From: Propionibacteriaceae bacterium
GTDB lineage: Bacteria; Actinomycetota; Actinomycetes; Propionibacteriales; Propionibacteriaceae
Length of the DNA: 60,447 nt
Assembly (NCBI GenBank): GCA_030537675.1
Contig: JAUNVL010000006.1
Location: 1-60,447 of the forward strand
Reading direction: 5' to 3'
Shown here piece by piece: positions 1 through 7,251 of this stretch. The notes beneath the pieces are model-generated. The model worked only from the letters and a program-made list of their open reading frames with translations. It was not told the origin of the DNA and ran no database searches. The stretch's first letter is position 1. Each line of letters begins with the position of its first letter. The position numbers and the translations under genes were made by a program.

Positions 1-70
1 AAATCCGCAATGCACCAGGTGTGTGGCACTTCAAGATTTGGGGGTAGGTCCGAGGAAAGCGCGCTAGCTA

Positions 71-625
71 GTGGTCACCGTCGATTGGCCAGAGTGCAGA
101 GAGGAATTGTCAAGACCTGTGGACTGGCGGGTCATCGAAGCGAGCAGAAACAGTTCGGATTGTGGGTACCAGCGCGTCGAATTGGCTGCCCAGATCGAGA
201 AGGTCCTTGATGCGCACCCTCTTGTCAAGGTCCTGACCTCGATGCCAGGCGTCGGAGTCAGGACCGCAGCACGGGTCCTGCTCGACGTCGGCGACGCCAC
301 CTCGTTCCCGACCGCAGGGCACTTGGCCGCCTACGCGGGACTGGCCCCAGTCACTCGCCGCTCCGGGACCTCGATCCGAGGAGAGTTCCCCTCCCGAACC
401 GGGAATAGGCACCTCAAGCGAGCACTCTTCCTCTCATCTTTCGCAGCCCTGAGATCCGACCCGATCAGCCGCGCCTACTACGACCGCAAACGCGCACAGG
501 GGCAAGAAACACAACGCCGCCCTCATCTGCCTATCCAGACGGCGCTGCGACGTCCTCTTCGCGATGCTCCGAAACGAACAGCCTTACCGAACGCCGACGC
601 CCGCCGCCGCTTGCCACCGACATAG
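71..625 (+). pseudogene. IS110-family transposase remnant, C-terminal domain, frameshifted
   Basis: The readable part matches the C-terminal Transposase_20 domain of IS110/IS116 transposases: LTSMPGVGVRTAARVLL, then HLAAYAGLAPVTRRSGTSI, then GNRHLKRALFLSSFAAL and YYDRKRAQG. The N-terminal DEDD (RuvC-like) domain, about the first 200 residues of a normal roughly 400-residue protein, is missing. Near base 500 the frame breaks: the expected GKKHNAALICL continuation lies one base out and runs into MLRNEQPYRTPTPAAA from 564. Truncation plus frameshift mean it cannot be active. No sign of the upstream half is seen in bases 1-70. Confidence 0.85.
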
Positions 626-680
626 GGCGACCCCCCGGTTTGAGAACGCTGCATGCCATAGTCGCCGGGTTGGGCGGAAA

Positions 681-716
681 AGTTGGGGCGGCTCCCTTCT
701 TGGAGCCGCCCCAACT
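681..716. terminator. Perfect 15-bp hairpin downstream of the IS110 remnant
   Basis: Bases 681-695 (AGTTGGGGCGGCTCC) are perfectly complementary to 702-716, with a 6-nt loop CTTCTT at 696-701. No T-tract follows on either strand, so it is either a GC-rich actinobacterial-type terminator or a structural end of a mobile element. It lies between the IS110 and IS30 remnants. Confidence 0.5.
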
Positions 717-747
717 CACGGCGGTGTCATAGCCTCGAAGCGACAAC

Positions 748-1188
748 GTGACTCAGCAGAGGGAGCCGTCGGTGGTGGAGCGCCACAGCCGGTTCCTGAT
801 CATGCTGGGGCTGCCGGAGGGGAAGAAGGCCGCCGCTTTGCCTGATGTCTTGATTGACACCGTGAACGTCCTGCCGGCGTTGATGCGCGGTTCGTTGACG
901 TGGGACCAAGGAACCGAGATGGCCCGCCATGCCCAACTCAGCGTGGCCACGCAGATGCCGGTGTACTTCGCTCACCCCCACTCGCCGTGGGAGCGGCCCA
1001 GCAATGAGAACACCAACAGGCTGGTGCGGGAGTACCTACCCAAGGGCATCGACATCACGAGCCACCAGCCCTACCTCGACGCGATCGCAACCGAACTCAA
1101 CGACCGACCCCGCGCCGTCCTCGGATTCTTCACACCACGAGAAGTGTTCACCAAGCTACTCAACGACACTGCTGTTTTGACGGGTTGA
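748..1188 (+). pseudogene. IS30-family transposase, C-terminal catalytic fragment (copy 1)
   Basis: From VVERHSRFLIMLGLP onward this is the DDE/rve integrase core of IS30 transposases: LTWDQGTEMA contains the second catalytic Asp, and PWERPSNENTNRL contains the Glu-bearing helix. The end is also typical: LNDRPRAVLGFFTPREVF. The N-terminal helix-turn-helix and the first catalytic Asp are missing, leaving about 140 of roughly 350-400 residues. A second, more damaged copy of its last 292 bases lies at 3029-3320 in the same orientation. Confidence 0.85.
896..1188 (+). repeat. Direct repeat A1 (IS30 3' end), partner 3029-3320
   Basis: About 293 bp from TGACGTGGGACCAAG to the transposase stop codon recur at 3029-3320 with scattered substitutions and one single-base deletion. 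Both copies have the same orientation and enclose about 1.84 kb holding the sigma factor and probable anti-sigma genes. Similarity stops just after the stop codon in both copies. Confidence 0.85.
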
Positions 1189-1211
1189 TGCCACCGTTTC
1201 GGACGTCGAGG

Positions 1212-1237
1212 CAACCTCTTGGAGGGGCTGGCCGGTC
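1212..1237 (+). promoter_or_regulatory. Possible ECF-type autoregulatory promoter
   Basis: A CAACC element (1212-1216) is followed after 16 bases by CGGTC (1233-1237). This resembles the -35 AAC-type and -10 CGTC-type elements recognised by many actinobacterial ECF sigma factors. It lies just upstream of the sigma gene, whose AGGAGG ribosome-binding site is at 1248-1253. Autoregulation is common in this class, but the match is by eye only. Confidence 0.3.
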
Positions 1238-1258
1238 TTTCAAGGTGAGGAGGCGGGA

Positions 1259-1774
1259 GTGGATTCTGCATCGGGGGCTCACGCGTCATCGTTTGATGAC
1301 TTTGTGCGTGATCGCGGCCGCGCCCTTTGGCGCGCGGCGTTCCTGCTGACGGGAGACCCGCATACTGCCGAAGACCTTGTCCAGACTGCGCTGTCGCGCA
1401 CGTTTCGCCGCTACGACGGCATCGCCAACGATGCCACGTTCGACGTGTACGTGCGCACCACGATGTATCGGACGTTCTGCTCGTGGTGGCGTCGGGCGTG
1501 GCGCGGCGAAAGTCCCACTGCATCGATGCCGGAAACCCTATCCACAGATCCTGTCGATGAGGAGAGGCTTGATGTTTTGCGAGCCCTTCACGAGCTTCCG
1601 CCACGGCAGCGGTCGATCCTGGTCCTGCGGTACTTCGAGGACCGCTCCATCACCGAAGTTGCCACACTGCTCGGCGTCACCGAAGGCACCGTCAAATCCG
1701 CCTCCCACAAAGGTGTCGCAGCAATGCGCGACTCCGTTCACCTCATCGACCAGGAGGCAGATCATGAACGATGA
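1259..1774 (+). CDS. ECF RNA polymerase sigma factor, SigE-like family
   Basis: This 171-residue protein is the usual length for actinobacterial SigE-type ECF factors. The sigma-70 region 2 is seen at about residues 9-75 (RAAFLLTGDPHTAEDLVQTA, then a Trp-rich stretch TMYRTFCSWWRRAW). Region 4 is at about 105-160 (LPPRQRSILVLRYFEDRSI, TEVATLLGVTEGTVKSASHK). It begins at a GTG preceded by AGGAGG at 1248-1253 with 5-nt spacing. It would redirect RNA polymerase to a small regulon, probably under control of the next gene, whose start codon overlaps its end by 11 bases. The pair lies between two IS30 3'-end copies, so it may be mobile cargo. Confidence 0.9.
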   Translation: MDSASGAHASSFDDFVRDRGRALWRAAFLLTGDPHTAEDLVQTALSRTFRRYDGIANDATFDVYVRTTMYRTFCSWWRRAWRGESPTASMPETLSTDPVDEERLDVLRALHELPPRQRSILVLRYFEDRSITEVATLLGVTEGTVKSASHKGVAAMRDSVHLIDQEADHER

Positions 1775-2885
1775 CATCACGCGAATGTTGAATCACGCCG
1801 CACCCGAAGGCCCGAACCCTGCAGGGTGGGCTAACGCGGCACGGCGCCGCAGTGCCCGACGGCGAGCCGTCGGCGGGGCCATCACTGCGGTCGCGGCCGC
1901 CGCGCTCATCATTCCTGTATCTCTGTCCATCCGCGCCCCGAGCACCACCACGGTCTTGGCCACCGCATCTCCCAGCAGTCCTGTCCAAGCGGGGCCGGGT
2001 CAGCTCCAGCCAGCTGACTGCGCGCACCGAGCTGGCGACCAGGACGCCGGCTCGAAAGAAGACGGGTCACTGCCTGTTGGCGCCGACCGCGTCTGGTTGT
2101 GCGCAGAAACCCTGACGGCCTTCCGAACGCCGCCACTAGTCGGCTTCTGGATTGGCACCCCAGAACCGCTCACCATCGGGGTCGACGACGCCATCGCAAC
2201 TTTCAACGCGCTGCCCATCGCCCAAGTCAAACGATGCCCGCCACCCCGCCGTTACGAGGCAACCGTGGTGTTCGAGTATCCAGGCGGCAGCCGTCACATC
2301 ATGGGAGCGGTCGACGGTTCATGCGATGAAGTGGGCAACCGTGACGGCTGGCAGTCTTACCTCTCCACCCTGACAGGGCTCTGGAGTCATCAGCGAGAAG
2401 TTCAAGACACGAAGTTCACCCGCGAGGTCCAGGTCTGCCCGGCCACGGAGTCATTGCTACAGCCTCGGCCACAGGATGCGGCGCGCGGATACGTCTGTCC
2501 TGATGACTTCCAGACGGAGCCGCAAGTCGCTGTCGAACGTTCTTTGCCATCGCTACTTGTCTCGGACATTGCCGCCGAGATCAGTAATGCAGAAACGCGG
2601 GTGGACAGCATCCCGCCCGACATGGGCGTGCCGAGTCTCGTTCTCCTGAACACCTACGGCGACCCGGTCTCGTTGATCCAAACCCAAACTGAAGCGGGCA
2701 CCCCTTCACAGTGGCGATGGTCCGACACCGACGGCGTTCACCTCTGGACACCTTCCACGGACCTCGCGGCGCGCATCAACGCAGAACTAGCCCCGCCCAC
2801 CCAAGACTCGGCACCACCACCATCAGCGTTGGCAACGCCTTCAACCAGCACCTTGCGGGCCCCTGACCCGTCAGCCACTGGGTAG
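1764..2885 (+). CDS. Probable membrane-anchored anti-sigma factor partner
   Basis: This 373-residue protein starts at ATG 1764 with AGGAGG at 1752-1757, inside the end of the sigma gene, so translation is coupled. An acidic N-terminal segment (MNDDITRMLNHAAPEGP) is followed by an arginine-rich stretch and one transmembrane helix at about 35-57 (VGGAITAVAAAALIIPVSLSI). A large exported domain with cysteines (ADCAHRAG, VWLCAETL, VKRCPPP, VCPATES, GYVCPDD) and a Pro/Ser/Thr-rich tail follow. Topology and position match membrane partners of SigE-type ECF factors, but no zinc-binding HxxxCxxC motif is present. The function is inferred from context; the exported domain is not recognised. Confidence 0.65.
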   Translation: MNDDITRMLNHAAPEGPNPAGWANAARRRSARRRAVGGAITAVAAAALIIPVSLSIRAPSTTTVLATASPSSPVQAGPGQLQPADCAHRAGDQDAGSKEDGSLPVGADRVWLCAETLTAFRTPPLVGFWIGTPEPLTIGVDDAIATFNALPIAQVKRCPPPRRYEATVVFEYPGGSRHIMGAVDGSCDEVGNRDGWQSYLSTLTGLWSHQREVQDTKFTREVQVCPATESLLQPRPQDAARGYVCPDDFQTEPQVAVERSLPSLLVSDIAAEISNAETRVDSIPPDMGVPSLVLLNTYGDPVSLIQTQTEAGTPSQWRWSDTDGVHLWTPSTDLAARINAELAPPTQDSAPPPSALATPSTSTLRAPDPSATG

Positions 2886-3028
2886 ATGAAGACATGCACA
2901 GCAGCCAAGCGCGATGGCGACGCGCGGCCGTCATTCACACCCGAACAGAACGCTCCTCGCCAACGATGCCCTTCAGGAACTGAGCGATGACGTACGGTCA
3001 GGGCAAATCGTGGTGCCAGTCAGCTCAG

Positions 3029-3320
3029 TGACGTGGGACCAAGAAACCGAGATCGCCCGACATGCCCAACCCGACGTGGCCACGCAACTGCCGGTGTACT
3101 TCGCTCACCCCACTCGCCTCGGGAACGGCCCAGCAATGAGAACACCAACAGGCTGATTCGGGGGTACCTACCCAAGGGCATCGACATCCCGAGCCACCAG
3201 CCCTACCTCGACGCGATCGCAACCGAACTCAACGACCGACCCCGCGCCGTCCTCGGATTCCTCACACCACGAAAAGTGTTCACCAAGCTACTCAACGACA
3301 ATGTTGCTTTGACGGGTTGA
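3029..3320 (+). pseudogene. IS30-family transposase 3' fragment (copy 2), frameshifted
   Basis: This repeats the end of the 748-1188 fragment. It begins at VTWDQETEIARHAQ and ends with LNDRPRAVLGFLTPRKVF and the same stop context. One base is lost in the run before ACTCGCC, so the catalytic part is split: the upstream part reads in one frame and SPRERPSNENTNRL in another. It is too short and broken to be active. With copy 1 it forms the direct repeats flanking the sigma/anti-sigma pair. Confidence 0.85.
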
Positions 3321-3347
3321 CACCGCCCACGCTTGGTGTGGGTTTGT

Positions 3348-3722
3348 CTACGCGCCGACCGGTCGGAGCCAAGGGAAATTGGTGAATCGGACCATATTGT
3401 TGACGACCCAGTCGTTGGTCCACCGGTAGGTGCGCTGGCCGTTGACGACGCTTGATGTGATGTAGGAGGCCTTGATCCAACTCCGGCAACCATTACCGCC
3501 GCTGACGGGGGTGTCGCACTCGGTACGCCACTGACGCCCATCCGACGCGGTCCAGGAGCCCGTCCGGCCCAGCGAGTTGGTGCCCCACATGTGCCTGGTC
3601 ATCCCCTGGTAGGTGAGGTTGTTGAACGCCCAATCGTTGGTCTGGACGAACTTGCCTTTGACCTGCTTCACGACGGTGGCCATGATCTCGGTCCGGCAAC
3701 GGTCCTGTTGCTTCCCTGACAC
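3348..3722 (-). pseudogene. Truncated WRTxC-repeat protein (paralogue of the 5601-6179 gene)
   Basis: The product (up to 124 residues from a GTG) carries one full repeat, SWTASDGRQWRTECDT then GGNGCRSWIKASYIT and WTNDWVVNNMVRF, plus the second half of an earlier repeat (QDRCRTEIMATVV then NDWAFNNLTY). The related gene at 5601-6179 has both repeats complete, so this copy lacks the first NGREWRTTC half and any signal peptide. An in-frame stop lies a few codons upstream of the GTG, so no longer start exists. The family is not recognised; the paired cysteines and the paralogue suggest an extracellular protein. It is divergent from the protease gene. Confidence 0.6.
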
Positions 3723-3854
3723 CGCCCTTGACGTGTATTATAGTCGCACCATATGCGCGGGTTGGCCTTTGGCACGAGCGAGTAGCATCACATGAGCCAG
3801 TAGCAGCAGGGGGGACGCAATGGTGCGTCCCCGTAACGGGAAGGCGTAACATTC

Positions 3855-5084
3855 ATGACGAATCCTATCGGTCGCATTGCGCGATCCCTGGGTCTAGGGC
3901 TGGCCATTCTGTTGGCCCTCGGCGTTCCGGTTGCCGCTGAAGAACCAGACCCCACGGCATCCGCCGCTCCAGGGTTTGCCGCCGGAGAGTTTGAAGACGG
4001 GTCCGTTGAACTCCGGGCACAGGAACTCTTGGTTGCTGATCTCATGGCGCAGTTGGAAGATGCCCGATCACTGCTCAAGCACGAGGGCGCGGAAGATATA
4101 TACTTCGACCCGGGGACGCGCACCGCGACGGTGCTGGCTACCGAAATCAGTCCCGAGCTCAGGTTGGCGGCTGATCAGTTCAACGTCACGAGCACTTCCA
4201 GCTTCCGAGTTGTGTTGGAACTGACCCAGTATACAAGGGACGACTGGGACGCCTTGGCTGATGATCTTCTAAACAACACCTCTGGATGGTCAGACGGTCT
4301 GCCAGGCAAACCGGGTGGTGGCTACATGGTTGACAAAGGATATGTGGCTCTCTCTGTGATGGACTACGACGATCCCGATGTTTGGGTAGAAGCAGCCCGG
4401 CGACGAGCCGGTGATCGGGTCGTGGTCCAAGTGGCTCGGGACCCGGAGGCTGGAACCGCTGAAGAGGCTAGAAACAATGATCCGCTGCCACGCACGGGTG
4501 GGTCTTCACTGACTTTCGGAGCATCAGGTTGCACCGCGGGATTTAACTGGCGCGAATGGGGTAGCGGGCGCTTGTTGGGCTCAACTGCACAGCACTGTTA
4601 TGGCACCAGTTTCTATAACAACGGCAACCTTTGGGGCACCACGGTGGGCTCGGGGAACTTCACCGCTGATGTCCGTGGCCTTTCTGGCAGCAATCAATAT
4701 GGACCCACTGTCTACGTCGGTACCACTACTACCAACGATAAGCGCACAGTCGTCACAGCTAAGGCGTCGTGGGTGGTGGGTGACATCGTCGCATTCGGAG
4801 GTGGGCGCAGTAGCGGTTACAGCACGGCTTATGTGACCAATCCGAACTACGTGCTTCCCAGCGGCATTAGTTGTGGGCAAAACCGCCGCGGAGTGCTGAT
4901 GGATCGGCACAACACTACAGGTGGAGACTCAGGCGGTCCGTGGCTCACTGCCCGTAGTGATCTCAAGATCATCGCACATGGACAACATTATGGATATGAC
5001 ATCTGTCTTTCCGGGAACTCCTTCTTTATCCCAGTAAACACGATCTCGGGAGGACTCGGCGCGTCCATCCTGACTGGTTCGTGA
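3855..5084 (+). CDS. Secreted chymotrypsin-like (S1 fold) serine protease with long propeptide
   Basis: This 409-residue protein has a Sec signal peptide at 1-28 (hydrophobic core LGLGLAILLALGVPVA). A propeptide of about 180 residues follows, and the protease domain starts near 215. The triad can be placed by motif: His247 in STAQHC, Asp272 in TADVRG, and Ser359 in TGGDSGGPW. Cys226/248 and Cys340/384 are plausible disulphide pairs. The layout resembles streptogrisin/alpha-lytic-type enzymes, in which the propeptide chaperones folding and is then cleaved off. A small lipoprotein gene follows after 6 bases. It is flanked on both sides by minus-strand WRTxC-repeat paralogues, which could be substrates, inhibitors or unrelated. 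Confidence 0.88.
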   Translation: MTNPIGRIARSLGLGLAILLALGVPVAAEEPDPTASAAPGFAAGEFEDGSVELRAQELLVADLMAQLEDARSLLKHEGAEDIYFDPGTRTATVLATEISPELRLAADQFNVTSTSSFRVVLELTQYTRDDWDALADDLLNNTSGWSDGLPGKPGGGYMVDKGYVALSVMDYDDPDVWVEAARRRAGDRVVVQVARDPEAGTAEEARNNDPLPRTGGSSLTFGASGCTAGFNWREWGSGRLLGSTAQHCYGTSFYNNGNLWGTTVGSGNFTADVRGLSGSNQYGPTVYVGTTTTNDKRTVVTAKASWVVGDIVAFGGGRSSGYSTAYVTNPNYVLPSGISCGQNRRGVLMDRHNTTGGDSGGPWLTARSDLKIIAHGQHYGYDICLSGNSFFIPVNTISGGLGASILTGS

Positions 5085-5090
5085 TCCGCC

Positions 5091-5492
5091 GTGCCCCGTC
5101 GTTTGATCGCCGCTCTTGCTATTCCTGTATCAGTCCTTGCGCCGCTGATCGGGTGCACATCAGACTCGGTGGAGTCACCGAATCCGACACCGAGTCTGCC
5201 TGCGTTGGAGACCTCGGATCATACCTCAGCGAATGAAGTGCTGTTGGAAGGGGTGCTCGCGATCCAACCGGAGGGTTGCGTCACGATCGCGGGCATTTCA
5301 ACGGTTTGGCCGACAGGAACAACTCTGGAGTACGCCGAAGACGAAATCGTGTTGGTGGACCAGAATGGTGCAGTGAGGGCCGTGGTGGGAGATGCGATCA
5401 AGGTGGGAGGAGGGCCGTTGGGCTCACCGGACGGAGGGACAGTTGGCTGTGAGGGGGACCAGAAATTCGGAGTGACCGAATTCATGGACTGA
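5091..5492 (+). CDS. Small predicted lipoprotein, unknown function
   Basis: This 133-residue protein starts at a GTG 6 bases after the protease stop, so it is probably co-transcribed. The N terminus is a lipoprotein signal: MPRRL, a hydrophobic stretch, and a lipobox LIGC with the acylated Cys at about 22. A Ser/Pro-rich linker (TSDSVESPNPTPS) precedes a compact domain containing CVTIAGISTVWPTGT and ending in CEGDQKFGVTEFMD. No family is recognised. The tandem arrangement suggests a surface protein working with the protease, but that is inference only. Confidence 0.7.
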   Translation: MPRRLIAALAIPVSVLAPLIGCTSDSVESPNPTPSLPALETSDHTSANEVLLEGVLAIQPEGCVTIAGISTVWPTGTTLEYAEDEIVLVDQNGAVRAVVGDAIKVGGGPLGSPDGGTVGCEGDQKFGVTEFMD

Positions 5493-5600
5493 TCGCCGAT
5501 ACCAACGCAGGACGGCCGGTCGCCCTTGCCAGAGTTCCATCATCGGAGGGTGGAATTTGTCCCCGTTTGGGCGGTGATGAGTGAGAAGGTTTCAAGTGTG

Positions 5601-6179
5601 TCAGCGGAAGCGCACGATGATGTTGACGACCCAGTCCTGGGTCCATTTGTAGGACCATCCTGCGGAGGTGCGGGTGGCGGTGATAAGCGACGCCCAGATG
5701 TAGCTTCTGCAGCCGTTTCCGCCGGTTGCCTCGGTGTCGCATTCGGTGCGCCAGCGGCGGCCGTCCGATGCGGTCCAGCTGCCCGTTGTTGCGAGCGGGT
5801 TACCGGCCCATGCTGACCGGGGCATCTCACCAGCGTAGGTGAGTGTGTTGAAGTGCCATACGGTGGTGGCGGTGAACACGCCGTTGGTCTCAGTGACCAG
5901 GGTGGACAAAATGTCCGTGCGGCAGCGCTGGGTCTGTGAATAGGGTTCGCATGTTGTTCTCCACTCTCTTCCGTTCACCATGTGCCACCCAGGTGTGACA
6001 TATACGTCGATTACTGGGGGCCATGGAGGACCACCCCCACCCGGCGTGGGGACCACGCCAGGGGCGGTGGGGCGGAGTCGCCCATCGCGGTTGGCCCGCT
6101 CAGGAGCAGCGGAAGCAGCGCTAAGGACAGGGCCGCGCTCACCACGGAGGAGATTCTGAGTGCCTTTGACGGGGCTCAT
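5601..6179 (-). CDS. WRTxC-repeat protein with a signal peptide lost to compensating frameshifts
   Basis: From ATG 6179 (GGGGA about 7 bases upstream) the open frame gives 192 residues with two tandem repeats of about 55 residues. Repeat 1 is NGREWRTTC...QRCRTDI...VWHFNTLTY; repeat 2 is SDGRRWRTECDT...NGCRSYI...DWVVNIIVRF. The N-terminal stretch in this frame is polar and unlike a signal peptide. The neighbouring frame over about 6145-6080 instead encodes a good hydrophobic core (VVSAALSLALLPLLLSG). Two compensating single-base shifts would restore an N-terminal signal followed by the repeats. The gene may therefore be recently inactivated for export. Function is unknown. Confidence 0.55.
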   Translation of the reverse strand: MSPVKGTQNLLRGERGPVLSAASAAPERANRDGRLRPTAPGVVPTPGGGGPPWPPVIDVYVTPGWHMVNGREWRTTCEPYSQTQRCRTDILSTLVTETNGVFTATTVWHFNTLTYAGEMPRSAWAGNPLATTGSWTASDGRRWRTECDTEATGGNGCRSYIWASLITATRTSAGWSYKWTQDWVVNIIVRFR

Positions 6180-6228
6180 CGAATATCCCCAGAGTTGCTC
6201 ATCGAATTCCCCGGGTCGCGTGGTCAGG

Positions 6229-6512
6229 TTAGTGGGTGTTGGTGCCGGTTGTGATGCGGCGGAGCTCATTGGCTTGGGCGTGGTGGTTGCGGAGTCGGTA
6301 GGAGGGGCCGTCGAGGGTGACCACGACGGAGCGGTGCAGGAGGCGGTCGAGCATGGCTGCGGCGACGGTGGTGTCGCCGAGGATTTCGCCCCAGGCGCCG
6401 ACGGGTCGGTTCGTGGTGATCACGATGGAGGTTTTCAGGTAGCGCTGGTTGATCACTTGGAACAGCGCGGAGGCGGCTTCCCCGGGCAAGGGTAGGTAGC
6501 CGAGTTCGTCGA
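6229..6512 (-). mobile_element. istB: IS21-family istB, C-terminal fragment
   Basis: On the minus strand this reads LDELGYLPLPGEAASALFQ, the Walker B region of the IstB AAA+ ATPase, then VINQRYLKTSIVITTNRPV and a C-terminal RRIT tail. The N-terminal third of the same istB lies at 7105-7251. The middle, with the Walker A loop, is absent and is replaced by a foreign tyrosine-recombinase fragment and a palindrome. The break falls just before the Walker B aspartate. Confidence 0.85.
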
Positions 6513-6539
6513 GCTATGCGGATATCCGCATAGCTCGAC
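6508..6539. repeat. 32-bp perfect palindrome at the border of the inserted recombinase element
   Basis: The palindrome is centred between 6523 and 6524 with no loop; the inner arms read CTATGCGGAT / ATCCGCATAG. It sits exactly where istB stops matching, so it is probably the end of the inserted element. Related TATGCCGAGG motifs follow directly at 6541-6550 and 6558-6567, with an inverted near-copy CCTCGGTATA at 6634-6643. This is the kind of array a tyrosine recombinase could bind. Confidence 0.75.
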
Positions 6540-6705
6540 CTATGCCGAGGCTGCGACTATGCCGAGGGACCCGGCCGGAGGGTTGCTGATGGCGTAGCCA
6601 GACTGGATTTCTCTGTGATGTGGTTGCGGCGATCCTCGGTATAGTTCCGCGCGGGGTAGAGCCTTGGCCGTGGGGCACCGTGCTCCACGAAGGAGGTTCA
6701 GTGCG

Positions 6706-7104
6706 ATGACAGGTCCGCGGCGAAATGCCGGATTGTTGAGCTTGCAGGTCGAGGGATATCGGGCATGGCTGGCAGAGCGGGGGTATACGCCAGGCACGAT
6801 CCGGAACATGCTGAAGGACTTCGGCCAGGTCGGGGTGTGGTTGTTGGAGCAGCCGGTTCAGGTGGCCCAGCTCGATGAGGAGCTGATGGCGGTGTTCGTG
6901 GCTGCTCGACGCTCTGGACGTCGAACGGTTCCCGGGATTCGAGCTATGGCTCCTTCGTTGCAGTATCTCCGAGAGGCTGGCCTTGTTGAAGAAGCACAGC
7001 CTTCCTTGACGCCGCTGGATGAGTTGCTGGATGGGTATCGGACCTGGATGCTCAACGAGCGGGGCTTGGCCCCCACCACGATGCTGCGCTACGTGGAGGA
7101 GGTG
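6706..7104 (+). pseudogene. Tyrosine recombinase/integrase, N-terminal fragment
   Basis: ATG 6706 is preceded by AGGAGG at 6691-6696. About 133 residues remain, with features of SAM-like integrase N-terminal domains: SLQVEGYRAWLAERGYTPGT, then a region resembling core-binding helices, then LLDGYRTWMLNERGLAPTTM. The C-terminal catalytic domain (R...HxxR...Y) is missing; at about 7104 the sequence switches to the 5' end of istB on the opposite strand. The long open frame beyond this point is an antisense artefact. It resembles recombinases of integrase-type insertion elements, but the subfamily cannot be fixed. Confidence 0.65.
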
Positions 7105-7251
7105 CTCGAGTGCTTGGGTCAGGCTCCAGCCCTCGGCCTGGGCTTGGTCGAGGACGCGTGGGAGTGCCTCGGCGGCGTCGGCGAGTTTCAGGGCTGTGAG
7201 GTGGTTGCGGAGCCGCTGATAGACGGTTGCCGGGGTGGGTGTGGTGGTCAT
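7105..7251 (-). mobile_element. istB: IS21-family istB, N-terminal fragment
   Basis: The fragment runs from ATG 7251: MTTTPTPATVYQRLRNHLTA, LKLADAAEALPRVLDQAQ, LTQALEHLL, then the recombinase fragment. The start overlaps the istA stop by 4 bases, as in intact IS21 elements where IstA and IstB are translationally coupled. About 50 of roughly 250 residues remain here; the rest of the surviving protein is at 6229-6512. Confidence 0.8.

Noticed and set aside
3855-5084. Calling the protease/lipoprotein pair a toxin-immunity system
   Set aside because: The protease is an ordinary secreted S1-type enzyme with a propeptide and the lipoprotein shows no inhibitor features.
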